A stretch of 64,000 bases of DNA from Vespula vulgaris (taxonomy: Eukaryota; Arthropoda; Insecta; Hymenoptera; Vespidae), in contig NC_066590.1 of NCBI RefSeq assembly GCF_905475345.1, positions 8,293,501 to 8,357,500 of the forward strand, in the 5' to 3' direction. A model generated the notes under the pieces. It had not been told where the DNA came from. It did no database searches and saw only the letters and a list, made by a program, of their open reading frames with translations. A program made the translations under genes and the position numbers. The stretch's first letter is position 1; the number at the start of each line of letters is the position of its first letter. Below, piece after piece: positions 53,206-64,000 of the stretch.

Positions 53206-53253
<48 letters not shown>
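53206..53253. repeat. (GA)n microsatellite
   Basis: A GA run of about 48 bp. Arg/Glu-repeat frames across it are artefacts. Confidence 0.95.
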
Positions 53254-53257
<4 letters not shown>

Positions 53258-54737
53258 TGGTCGATAGGGCGTTTAACCCCGTTCGTAGAGTTTTACCTCA
53301 CTCTTCCGTCCTCTTTTCTCGCTTCGAGTATACAACGACGAAGCTAAAATCGACTCGGCTTATTCCAAATTCAATTACGTACACAATGGGAGTCGATATC
53401 GCCGGAAGCGTTTATCGGCACGACGAGGGGGCCCGTAGCATTAATGAGAATTATGTCAAGGAATGATATCGATTAACGCTTATAAACCTTGAACGAGGCC
53501 GAACACGAGACTGAACTTTCTTAGTATTGCGATTAGGCATGTTTCAATGTTTTTTATTTTTTCTTTATAAGAGAAAATTAAAAAATTTCTATTTCCTGCT
53601 CTTTCTTTTCTTTTTTTTTTTTTCTAATCGATCTCGTTTATTTTTAATTAAAAATGTTTTAAGCAGTTTTTCTAATTGAAAATCGTTATTAAGATTTTAT
53701 GTTTAACTTTGAAATCTTATAATTATGGATAGTTCTCTTATTTTGTTGTTATTATTATTATTATTTTGTTAAAAAATACGATTTTGATCGGTTTTTTTCT
53801 TCGAAAAAAAACTTTTCATATATAGTAAGTAGTATATATTATCTTTGTATAATTGAAACATAATGAAATAAATAAATCGATTCCTTTAAATTGTTCTTTT
53901 TTCGATCTCGTGGCACCGAGAAATAATTCTTTATATATTCACTTTTTCGATTTATCTACCGAAGCGATCTTAAACGATCGACACTTTTCGCTAATTTCAT
54001 CTTTTTCTTGTCAAAGCTGGTGAAAGCTAGACGACAAAAAATAAAGAAAAAAAAAAAAAAAGAAAAATAAAAGAAGTAGGGAAGAAAACGTATGGTTAGA
54101 CTTATTACGTTTGAGTACTTTTTATAACTTGCTTTCACCCCTTTTACTCTCGTCATTGCGTGATTCTCATTCATTTTCATCGTTGATTATCGTACTCGTC
54201 GTCGTCTTGGTCGTTGTCGTTGAACGGAATGTCCGTACGATCGCATAGAATTTCTAATATATCCCAGCACTGCGTGCAACGAGTCCATCAAATTTTAATA
54301 ATGACCGCGACGCCAGTGAGAATCTCGTGAGTCTCGGTTCAATCGAGAAAGAGTTCTCGTGTTCTTGTAAAACGAACTTTCCTTCTATTTTTTTTTATTT
54401 TTTTTTTTTACATATGTACGTATCTACCGTTTCTTTCCACTTCTCTGGCAAATGCGAATGCTACTTTTTTATTCTTTTTATTCCCGTCTCTCGCTAATTC
54501 CCATTTCAATTTCGTTTAAGTAACTTGGAACTTATATATGGGTTAGCAGTATACCACGCGATTAATTAAAATACATCGCTTACTATCTTTATTTAATAAA
54601 TATAATATTACATCATAACATAAGGAATATCGCGTATTTTTTTTTCTTTTTTTTTTGTTTTTGTTATTTATTAATCGTCGTCGTTGCTTATTGAAATAGT
54701 TCGCAGAAAGTATGCAAATTATGTTCTCGAGCAACGC

Positions 54738-54740
<3 letters not shown>

Positions 54741-54770
<30 letters not shown>
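54741..54770. repeat. (AT)n microsatellite
   Basis: A short AT run that begins a longer TA/TTTATA low-complexity zone extending to about 54895. Confidence 0.9.
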
Positions 54771-54775
<5 letters not shown>

Positions 54776-55496
54776 TTATAATATATATTTATATATATAT
54801 TTTTATATATTTATATTTTTGTATATTTATTTATGTATATACGTATATATACATATACATATATATATATATACATACATATATATTTTTTTTCTTTATT
54901 TCCATATAGAATTCTTTTTCTCTAGAGACAGCACAAACACAGATTATTTTACAATATCGTTACAAAGGCCAGGACGAGTCGTCGTTGATCCCTCCATTGG
55001 CCTTTCGCATTTCCCTCTTTAAAGAGGATACTTTAACCACAAAATTATCGAGAATCGTTCATTGCAGATATCGCAATTTCAAATGCTTGATTAATTCGAA
55101 CAAATATACAGAATGTTCACGTCGAGTTTGCAGCTCGACGTAAAAAGTTCGTTCCTTTGTTTTTATAGCGTATCTGCGTTGACAAAGCAGATCTCTTTCG
55201 ATTCTTATTTTTTTCCTCATTTGTCTTTTCTATTTATTTGAGCGGAGGGAAAAAATAACACTGGCAAGATCGATTTTGGTGTTGGAAAATAATCGAGAAA
55301 GAAGAATGAAGTACTTTTACATCGTAATTTTAATAGAATTTTTATCAGTCGATCCTTCGAAGGAATGGAATTTTTTAGCGAAAGCAAATTCTGCCTTGCG
55401 ATCGTGCCATTGTAAATATCGTAAATTCCTTTCATGTTTCTCGTTACATCGCAACTTAACGATTTTGTCGATAATAATCATCTATTTACATATACA

Positions 55497-55511
55497 TTAT
55501 ATATATATATG

Positions 55512-55560
<49 letters not shown>
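55497..55560. repeat. (AT)n microsatellite
   Basis: An AT run of about 60 bp with a GTATGTGT interruption near 55510. Confidence 0.95.
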
Positions 55561-55561
<1 letters not shown>

Positions 55562-57592
55562 CTATAAACACATTTTTGCATTGGCTCGCATCGTTTAAAC
55601 CCGTGTTGCGAGTATTCGCGTAAAAAGCTGAGCCTCTGAATAAGAACATTGCATTTTTTTTTTAAGTTCAACATATCGCACCGTAAAGTGGAAGAAATTT
55701 CATTGAGATTTGAATATTCATTTTTTGCTATTCGTATTGTACTTAAAAGCACTTGTCGAAGACGTTCACGAAGTTGATCTTTACTTAATGACGTTGTTAT
55801 GAATAAAAATTATAAAAGAGAAAAATGATTAAAAATGTTTTTAGAATCGTTTTTAAATATATGTAAAAGTAATAGAAAGATATTTATTAAAATTGATAAT
55901 TTCAATTTCAGTTTAGACCAACGCGACGTTAAATTCACCAGGAATGTGCGACGTTATTGTTAATTATTCTAATATTTACATGAGCTCGTCGTCTAATTGG
56001 TGAACGTCGGTTACGTACAACTTTTCGTTTCAATCTTTTTAAAAAGTAAAATAAAAAGAATATATACATACATAAAAGATAACGTCATATTCGTTTGATC
56101 GCTTCATTGAATTCAATTGAATTCGTTTTGAGGTTGATATTGGAAGAGTTTAAAAACGCCCTAATTTAGTACGTTCAAATTAGATATTCTTTTTCTATGG
56201 AAAATTTAAATGATCTCCAAATATATACACACACACATATATATATATAAGATCATTCAGATATATATATATTTTTTATTTTGCTAGAAATCAAATTTCA
56301 TTCGAATTTTTCGGTTAATTTTTGTCCAAATATTAACGAATTAAAAAATTGAGAGATAACATGTATCACATTTGAAAGAAGTACGTACATATGTATGTTC
56401 GTATATACGTATGTACATATGTCTACATTTTTCGGAAGAACATTCGATTCGACATAATCAAGAGGTTATTCTTTCAACGAGAAAAAAAGCGCACGCGAGC
56501 GCAATAGAGACCGAGAGAAAGGGACAGAGTTGGCGATAAAACGTTTGGCATAAGAAAATAGGTGCATATCATTTACATTATTTTCTTATCGTAATATACG
56601 ATCTACGGTAAAGTTATGGCTTGATATGTACAATGTCTCTATATTTTCCGTTTCTCGACGATTCTTTTTCGTATCTATCGACATTCCCAATTTTATGATT
56701 GGTGAGAATCTTTCGTATTGACTTCGATAAAAATTTAAAGAAACTCGTCGGAAACGTATACGTCATATTTAAAGTCAGTATACTTTCTCTCTTCTCGCCA
56801 CTTCCCCTTTCTCTCTTTACTTTTTTTTTTCTTTTTTTTTAGGATCATCCACGTTTCTTCGGCAATGATAATACAAGATAAAATGAATAAATTTCGTCAA
56901 TAATACAAATTTTTCTTCGAATTTTATGCTATTAACTATTTCTTTTTAGATTCATCGGTAAGGTAGAATTCTTTATATCTTCGAGCGACAATAGACCGAC
57001 CGAATTTTTTCTTTCTTTTTTAATTTTTTTTTTTAAATAATATGATTAAAAATCTATAAGTACAATGTAAAAGTTTTGAAGGTAGATTGAAACTCGTTAA
57101 ACTCGTTATCATTGCATTTGGTATTGATTCTCGTGTTTATCATTTCGAAAGAATGAAATTCGGTTTTCAACAAACGATTTCTCGGTCCGAAAAAATTTGA
57201 ACAATAGCTAAATCGATCAATGTACATTTGCGGACGATAATGTTATATAAATCGGTGTTTTGACTCTCGAATAATTTTATTTCTATCCGAAAATGTATTG
57301 GATCGATCGGAAGAAAATGTTCGATTGATCGTATTCGTTAAGGCGCACGATTTTAATTCGCACATTACGAATGTTTGGTGCGTAATAAGATTATATTTAC
57401 AAAAATCTTCGTCGATCGAACGAATGAGTTTAGCCAGTATCGAATGATCGGCAGTGTTCTCTTAAAAAAAAAAGAAAAAAAAAGAAGAAAAAAGAGAGAC
57501 CAATTCTTTAAAGTCCTTCCTCGGTTCTAACAAAGTATATTATGACCACTTTCATATATGACGATATATTGAACCGAGAGAGAAGCTTAAGA

Positions 57593-60437
57593 TCATTGAA
57601 GGAAATTAACATTAAACGTTTCGACTTCCATTGGCTTTAATCCAATTTCTTGAAGACCGTCCGTCAAATGATGTTTTGTTTTTGTACCTGTCAAAGATGT
57701 TTTCGTGACGTTTAGTTTAGACAACTTGAAGAACGTCGTGCTTTGCGATAATCGATCGCTCAAAGGACAATGTTTTAGGGTTATGTCAGCGCCAACTGAA
57801 CAGCTGTAACCTTGTCTATGCAAAACCATCAGAGCGTTGTTAACTGGAAAATGTGGCAGTTTTTGATCGTGATTTGTCCTCAAGTTGAGTAAGTGAAGAT
57901 CACAAGGGAAACTTTGACTAAGAAGCCTAACTTCTGGCGTCATAATGATTTCCGATTCGGTTCCATCGACTACGAAGATATTTACAGGATAGTTCAAGGC
58001 ATTGCTAAGATGATTGGCAAACAGAGATGGCTTCGAGTACTTATCCCTAACACCCACGATATCCTCGAGTAATAACCAATGTTTTATTACAGTTCTTCTA
58101 TTGTCCAAAAGACCCTCGCCCATTCCTCTGGAGTCATCATAGAGTGTCCTTCTATCCAGCATAACTTCGAGCCATCCTGGTTGATAACTGGCTGCACCTT
58201 GACAGTGGTTAACCAATAAAGTTAATCTGTGATTGGTGTCCTCGATGTAAGCCATCGTCGTTATGGGGTAATAATTACCCTCTATACCAATTCTCTCTAT
58301 TTTCCTTCTTTTTATCATTTGATGTCCATTCAGATCGGTATAGATCTCAGGTGGTTCACCGTTCATTATGTCAGTTTGAAGTCTCATAAACATCTCGGTC
58401 TCACGATTCTTCGGTGGTGTTTCGAAGTCAACGATGTTCCTGAGATATATTGCTTCGCCCAAGCCACCGTCTCTGTGATATATCGCCACATGATGAGTCA
58501 ATAATTTACCATATTCGACCGTTAAACGTGAACTTAGGCTGCCACTGATGATATAAATCTTTTGATGCGGTGTGTAAGCCTCCAGTACGTCCTTATCTGT
58601 ATCACGTAAATTTGGATCCGGCATGAATAGGTAAGCGCCACTATGGAATTGTGCCGATGGATATGCGGCAAATTGTATGGCGCATTGCATTATCTTACCG
58701 GTTGATTTTTTTGCAACACGTTTTAAGAAACCGGTTTGACCATCGAAGAGCAATTTCATCCTATGATTTTCCAATTGTACGTCTCCGATTTGCATTGGTT
58801 TTATCGTGAAAACATTGTCCTTACCACATCTACTGCAATAGATCGTAGATATCGCGTCCATAGAGACTTTGTCCACTTGTTGCAGATGGTAGGTCGCTAT
58901 CGCAAGCGGTTTCAATTCTGCCACGAAGAGGAGAACGTAAACGTCGTGCGTAATGCTTGTAGCGTTCATCACTGGTGCTATCTGGTAAGGTATCGGGTTC
59001 TTTTGTGGATCCAACACTCGTACCTTGTACGAAGTAACCTTTAGACTGATCACCTCCTGTCTTGGTTGAGCAAGAGGATTGAATAGAACGATCTTTCGTG
59101 TCTCTTGGTCATTCATGTTGATTGGTATCTTCTTTGGGAGTTTTTCATAGCTGTCTCTATCAGATTCCGCCAAGACGTAGACAGAGTTTGGTTTGTTAGT
59201 TGTAGCAGCTAACGATTGAATCGCGAAACTTTGCAAGCTGGTAGTGTCGGAGATTGATTCAAAGAGTTTCAACGCGTAATCCTTCATCACAAATGATTTG
59301 GAAGTTCCCGTGATAGCGTCGTGGTGTTGAAACAATCCAAGATTTCTTCTAGCCTTCACAAGTTTCTCGAAATATGTCTCGTAGAGTTTTATGTCTTTTC
59401 TCGATTGTTTAGCTACGTTCAAAGCGATGGTATAAAGTATTTCGGCTGATCTCAAATTAGCTTCCAACTCTCGATCAAGAATCTTCATGTATGGTCTTGT
59501 TGTAAAGTAACCGCTCCAATAAGCTGGTCTACCCTCGCTGAAAATATCCGAATAGACGAAGAAATCTCCCTTTAAGGTGGGGAATTTTTCTACTCGTTTC
59601 TGAATTTCTTGGAAGTAATCTTTCGGGGTACCAAAGATTACCTCGGCGTTATATTCTTCCTTGCGACTGTTTATGTAATCCATGAGGATTTTGTAATTCG
59701 TATACTGCTGGTCCCATTCGATCGCATGATCGTACCTGGATAGAAGAAAGATATTAAAGATGAGAATAGAGATAGTAAACGTATATTATACATATGTAAC
59801 TTGCACGTCGATCATATATTGCGAATACATAATTGTTGGTAAGTTATGAAATATTGACAAGAATGAAAAATATTGGATCGATTCGTAATAATAACTGCTA
59901 TTTTATGGTAATATTTATTAATTTATAATAATAGTAATTATTTATGAATAAATTCAATAATAGCTAACCTGAAATCATCTCCGAGAGGCATCAATACGAC
60001 ATTGTGATTGAAGAGAGAACCAGTTCTCGAATATTGTTCCAAAAGTAATTCGGCCATTTGTTTGACGTTATTCGGTGTGATTTCAACTGCTCTAACAGAA
60101 TATTCGGTGTATTCGCCTCGTATCTTACGAAAATCGAAGTTGAGACAAACGTGTGGATGTGGTCCGCAGGAGTGTTTGATGTTGTAGATGTCGAAGGGTT
60201 GATTGTGCGTCAACATGTCGGCGTTACCATTCTGATCCCACGGTTGGAGCCAAATGAAGTCACCGTACTGTTTCTTCGCAAACCATTGTTTCCAAGCGTA
60301 ATGTATTCTTTGAATTACCGTTCCCGTCGCGCCAGAAGCTTTTAGGAAATAAGGAATCGTTCCACCATGACCGAATGGATCGACGGACCAACCAGACTCT
60401 GGAGTCACGTCTAGATTCGTCTTCAGCCATTGATGTC
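57593..60437 (-). CDS. Golgi alpha-mannosidase II family (GH38), 5' end off the window
   Basis: The last two exons (60437..59969 and 59735..57593) are present, about 870 residues. The earlier exons, with the membrane anchor and the HSHNDPGW metal site, must lie to the right. The first visible exon starts GHQWLKTN and carries SGWSVDPFGHGG, where the Asp at 60379-60381 corresponds to the GH38 nucleophile. It ends in the conserved LGDDFR. The last exon has SGYFTTRPY, then FQHHDAITGT (His-His at 59321-59326) of the active site, RSGAYLF-like HSGAYLFMPD and the downstream beta-domains. The length and motifs match Golgi mannosidase II rather than the lysosomal enzyme. The enzyme trims mannose from N-glycans to make complex or paucimannose forms. 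It may be the insect alpha-Man-IIb paralogue, but the paralogue is not certain from here. The protein ends VETFNVNFLQ. Confidence 0.93.
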
Positions 60438-62704
60438 CTGCAAAAGTAATTGAGTCGATCCTATTAGTGATAAAATATTCATCTATCAATTGACATTTTG
60501 TTTTACTTGGATTGAATTATGTTTATGACATAATTATTTATTACCGAGTATAAAATCTTAACGAATTTAATTTATATCGATTAAATTCAAAGCGTTATTC
60601 TTAGGATCTCTGTTTTTAATATATAAAAGATAGTTTATAGCGAAAATTATTGTTTCCTATTCTCGCGATATTATACAAGTTTTATTAAATCAAACTATCA
60701 TATTAGATATAATTATTTTTTATGTAATTACCAAACATAATAAAAAAGATTAAATTATACGAAGGTAACGAACGAATTATTTTAGAAACTCTGTTATACC
60801 ACGAATATGCCTGAAGAGGGCCAGCTGGTGCAGGATATTTCCGAGCTCTGTTAATTATTTCGAACAGAGGCAAGGTGCATAATTATCGCGTAGTCGGAAA
60901 CTCAAAGTACACGATTCTATTACATCAATTTCTCGTTGAGAAGGAATACCGACGACTGTCCGACTTGATATACCAGAAAATGTTGCTATTATATGCATAC
61001 ATATACATATGTATATACATACATTCGGATGTATAGGATGTCATTCATATTTGTATATATATGTATATACATGCACTATATGCATGAAAAAATATACAAA
61101 TGAATAAATGAATAATAAATTAACATCGTTGAAAATATTCCTCCTATAATTATTAAACAAAAGTTTTAAAAGTTTTACGAAAAATAAAAACTAAGAATTG
61201 ATATTACTATCTTGTTAATGCTTATAAATTAAACGTCTTTAATATCGATAATAGGAAAGATCTAATTCAATAGAGAGAAAGAGATAGAAGCAGAACAGGA
61301 AGTTACGACGAGAGAAACCACGAAATTAATCCCACAGGAAGATCAGGATGCGAGTGGAAGATGGAGAGGGGGAGGTGGGTCGTTGAGATGGGTTAACAGA
61401 ATTACCCCAAAGTCTGCGACGGTTAAACGATATATCCTGCCCTTTATGTTATCCACAACGAGAAGGAATATTAAGAGGATATCAGAAGTTATGTCTTTGT
61501 TATATCCGTTCGATTGTTTATCAAGTTAACCTTACTATACCAACGAATCATGGATATTCGTCACAGTAAAGCTCGTATTGGATCTTCGTTAATAATATTA
61601 AAAGAATTAAAAGCCATAACCAATAATAATCCTCAGTGAATTGTTATCTGGTTATCTCGTACAGTTGGTTACCATTTTATTCTTTTAATCCATTCTTTTC
61701 TCGAATTTCATGATTATTTTGTAACTACAAAATGAGATATCATTAATTATAACCACCGTTGGTTATAATTAAATTCTTATCGAATAATCTCGTTATTTCA
61801 GGTGGTAAAGCGATATTTTTCGCATATGAAACGAATCATTCGTCGATACGAAAGAATTTAACGTTTTCAAGAAAAAAACAAAAAAAAAAAAAAGAGAAAA
61901 GGAAAAGAAAAAGATTTTAATGATATCGAACGAAATTATCTTCGATGCGAGTATCTTGATATCGGATGCAACGACGTTTTTATTTCTTGACGAAAAATTC
62001 GATAGATGGTTCAAGACAACAGGAACATAATCGTCGTTGATTTATCAGTGAACAAATCTATTTTCCCTCTCTCTCTCTCTCTCGCTCTCCCTCCACCTAT
62101 CTATATCCCCTTCTCGTCAATACACGCTATAACACGTGGGAGTTAATCCAGATCCGTGGCCACAGAATTCAGAATACATTTCACGGTTGGTACTATTCGT
62201 GCATGTTCCTACACGCATGAACGCACCTAGTAGCAGGAAGGTCTTGGTTTCGCAGATTCCTGGATTAGCTATCACGATAATTCTCCGATTATATATTAAT
62301 TTCATTTTTGAGAAAGTATTTCAGTATGAAGAATCATAAGAATCTATGAAATTTGGCAAATTATCCTATACGTTCGGAAAAAAATTTAGCATAGGGATCT
62401 AGAGAATATTTAAGGAGAAGAATAATGAAATGATATCTCAATGAAGATCATAAAATATCGTTGGATCGAACTTTGACTTTTTTTTTTAGCAGGTCAAACG
62501 TCTGCGAAAAGTAAAAGAAAAAAGAATAACTAACGAAAAGTTAAAAAAAAAAGTTTCAATCTAATATTGATAAGTTTAACTGTTACAGTGTAAAGATCAA
62601 AAAGAGACAGAGATAGAGAAAAAGAAAGATAAAGTGAATTTGAAAATTCGTATTAAATATTAACTCCTATAACTGAAGATAGGACAGTAAAGCTAGAGAG
62701 CTCG

Positions 62705-62735
<31 letters not shown>

Positions 62736-63188
62736 AGTAACATCTAAAATTGGCTCGTATGGAGATATTCTCTAACGTATAAATATACACATATAGATCT
62801 AACTAACTTTGCCAGAGAGCCTGAGAAATGTATGGCAGATGGGGTAAAAGTTGGTACAAGGAAAGGGATGAGTAGACTTAGGTACAGTAACGTTAGGAGG
62901 GAATGACAGTGTGTCGCCTATCATATTCCCCAAGATTACGGCTTAATATAGGTTGCAGAGAAAGGCTTCCAGGTTGCGTGGATGCGTCATTTGCTGTGGC
63001 ACACGCTAAGCCATCCCTTCACATAACCCCAATCCACGTACTTTCCTATCTGCGAAGAGTTCCTGATAATTCTCTATCTCTCTCTCTCTCTTTATCTCTC
63101 ACACTAACTTCCTCTTTCTCCCTCACTCTCTTCATCAATCCGCCCACCTACGATAAATCATTACCATGAAACTTGTTATTACTATACA
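60438..63188 (-). other. Probable mannosidase intron sequence
   Basis: It lies upstream of the first visible mannosidase exon, whose acceptor (CTTTTGCAG, phase 1) implies further 5' exons. None was found here on the minus strand, so the sequence is probably intron. It holds CT/AG runs (about 62069-62093, 62705-62738, 63076-63094) and a GC-richer stretch at about 62810-63060 without recognisable coding. Confidence 0.55.
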
Positions 63189-64000
63189 TTTGCATCCGGA
63201 TCCCATAACAAAGCAAGAGGTGGCACGTGAAACACTGCCACCTCCAGGTAAGTTATTGTCTCCTGTTCAGAATTCAGAGCTTCGATGAAGCATTCAATTT
63301 TCCCGCAAACCAGGGTTTGTATCAGGATCACATGACAGAGCTAGAGATGGCACGTGAAATCCTGCCACCTCCAGGTAAGTTATTTTCTCCTGTTCAAAAT
63401 TCAGAGCTTCGCTGAAGCATTCAATTTTCCCGCAAACCAGGTTTTGTATCAGGATCACATGACAGAGCTGGAAGTGGCACGTGAAATCCTGCCACCTCCA
63501 GGTAAGTTATTTTCTCCTGTTCAAAATTCAGAGCTTCGCTGAAGCATTCAATTTTCCCGCAAACCAGGTTTTGTATCAGGATCACATGACAGAGCTAGAG
63601 GTGGCACGTGAAATCCTGCCACCTCCAGGTAAGTTATTGTCTCCTGTTCAGAATTCAGAACTTCGATGAAGCATTCAATTTTCCCGCAAAGCAGGGTTTG
63701 TATCAGGATCACATGACAGAGCTAGAGGTGGCACGTGAAATCCTGCCACCTCCAGGTAAGTTATTGTCTCCTGTTCAGAATTCAGAACTTCGATGAAGCA
63801 TTCAATTTTCCCGCAAAGCAGGGTTTGTATCAGGATCACATGACAGAGCTAGAGGTGGCACGTGAAATCCTGCCATCTCCAGGTAAGTTATTTTCTCCTG
63901 TTCAAAATTCAGAGCTTCGATGAAGCATTCAATTTTCCCGCAAACCAGGTTTTGTATCAGGATCACATGACAGAGCTGGAAGTGGCACGTGAAATCCTGC
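63189..64000. repeat. 127-bp tandem repeat array, continuing past the right edge
   Basis: The CCACCTCCAG block recurs at 63238, 63365, 63492, 63619, 63746 and (one change) 63873, exactly 127 bp apart, so at least six units are present. The first unit is the most diverged, and the rest differ by only a few bases. Each unit contains CCAG-GTAAGT, a CACGTG hexamer (63224, then every 127 bp to 63986), an inverted repeat GGTGGCA/TGCCACC around it, and a GCTTC/GAAGC hairpin. The overlapping 62-codon open frames are by-products, since 127 is not a multiple of three. Confidence 0.95.

Larger units (their letters stand above)
52603..57592. other. Long gene-poor interval, right part
   Basis: About 5 kb between the foldback element and the mannosidase stop codon. 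It contains several AT and GA microsatellites, a 27-bp poly-A run near 52886-52912, GC-richer patches near 53255-53465 and 54180-54350, and ACGTACATATGTATG-type palindromes near 56380-56430. The mannosidase 3' UTR occupies the right end. No coding exon was recognised. Confidence 0.5.

Noticed and set aside
53194..53466. 90-codon frame starting in a GA microsatellite and ending in a GC-richer patch.
   Set aside because: Its first third is repeat translation. The remainder resembles no family and lacks a credible start. The patch is noted only as a possible non-coding element.
60438..60489. Extending the mannosidase exon upstream to an apparent start (MIDEYF) at 60489.
   Set aside because: The frame runs through a typical acceptor (CTTTTGCAG), and the family has an EGHQWL sequence whose Gly codon is split here. 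The extra residues do not fit the family.
63227..63923. Five overlapping plus-strand open frames of 62 codons, each similar to the next, resembling a repeat protein.
   Set aside because: They recur every 127 bp, which is not a multiple of three, so they cannot form one continuous protein. Each begins and ends within the tandem array and is a by-product of it.

Overview
The window is nuclear DNA of an insect, probably a hymenopteran. The evidence is AT-rich sequence with many (AT)n and (CT)n/(AG)n microsatellites, short GT-AG introns of about 60-120 bp beside a few multi-kilobase ones, and intron-split genes whose proteins match conserved animal families. Nothing bacterial, viral or organellar was seen. 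Gene models were assembled by hand from reading frames, splice sites and phase matching. Every internal junction of the seven recognised genes keeps the frame.

Layout, left to right. LSM1 (+, 898-1608) is an mRNA-decay Sm-like protein. It converges on an ARHGAP19-type RhoGAP (-, 2623-6082). That gene is divergent from a compound locus, EpsinR/Tel2 (+, 7204-18203), in which an ENTH-domain Golgi epsin shares its 5' exons with a 2.8-kb exon encoding the TELO2/Tel2 checkpoint protein. NOP56 (-, 22835-24674) is a box C/D snoRNP core protein. A small unrecognised two-exon gene (+, 25589-26062) follows. Next is a Tret1-like sugar transporter (-, 26631-33797) with a 4.35-kb first intron. A plus-strand pair of coding-looking exons (36239-37359) has no recognised family. 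SCAP, the sterol sensor of the SREBP pathway (-, 39076-44164), is complete in 12 exons. About 13.4 kb without a recognisable gene then precedes a Golgi class II alpha-mannosidase (-, 57593-60437), whose 5' exons lie beyond the right edge. The window ends inside a 127-bp tandem repeat array (63189-64000).

The genes are mostly housekeeping functions (mRNA decay, Rho signalling, Golgi/endosome clathrin traffic, PIKK stability, ribosome biogenesis, sugar transport, sterol sensing, N-glycan trimming) and do not form one pathway. The most notable arrangement is the EpsinR-Tel2 exon sharing, which parallels the lqfR locus of Drosophila. Other structures of interest are a TA-flanked foldback element, a second foldback near the NOP56 3' end, an 18-bp-arm hairpin and the terminal 127-bp array.
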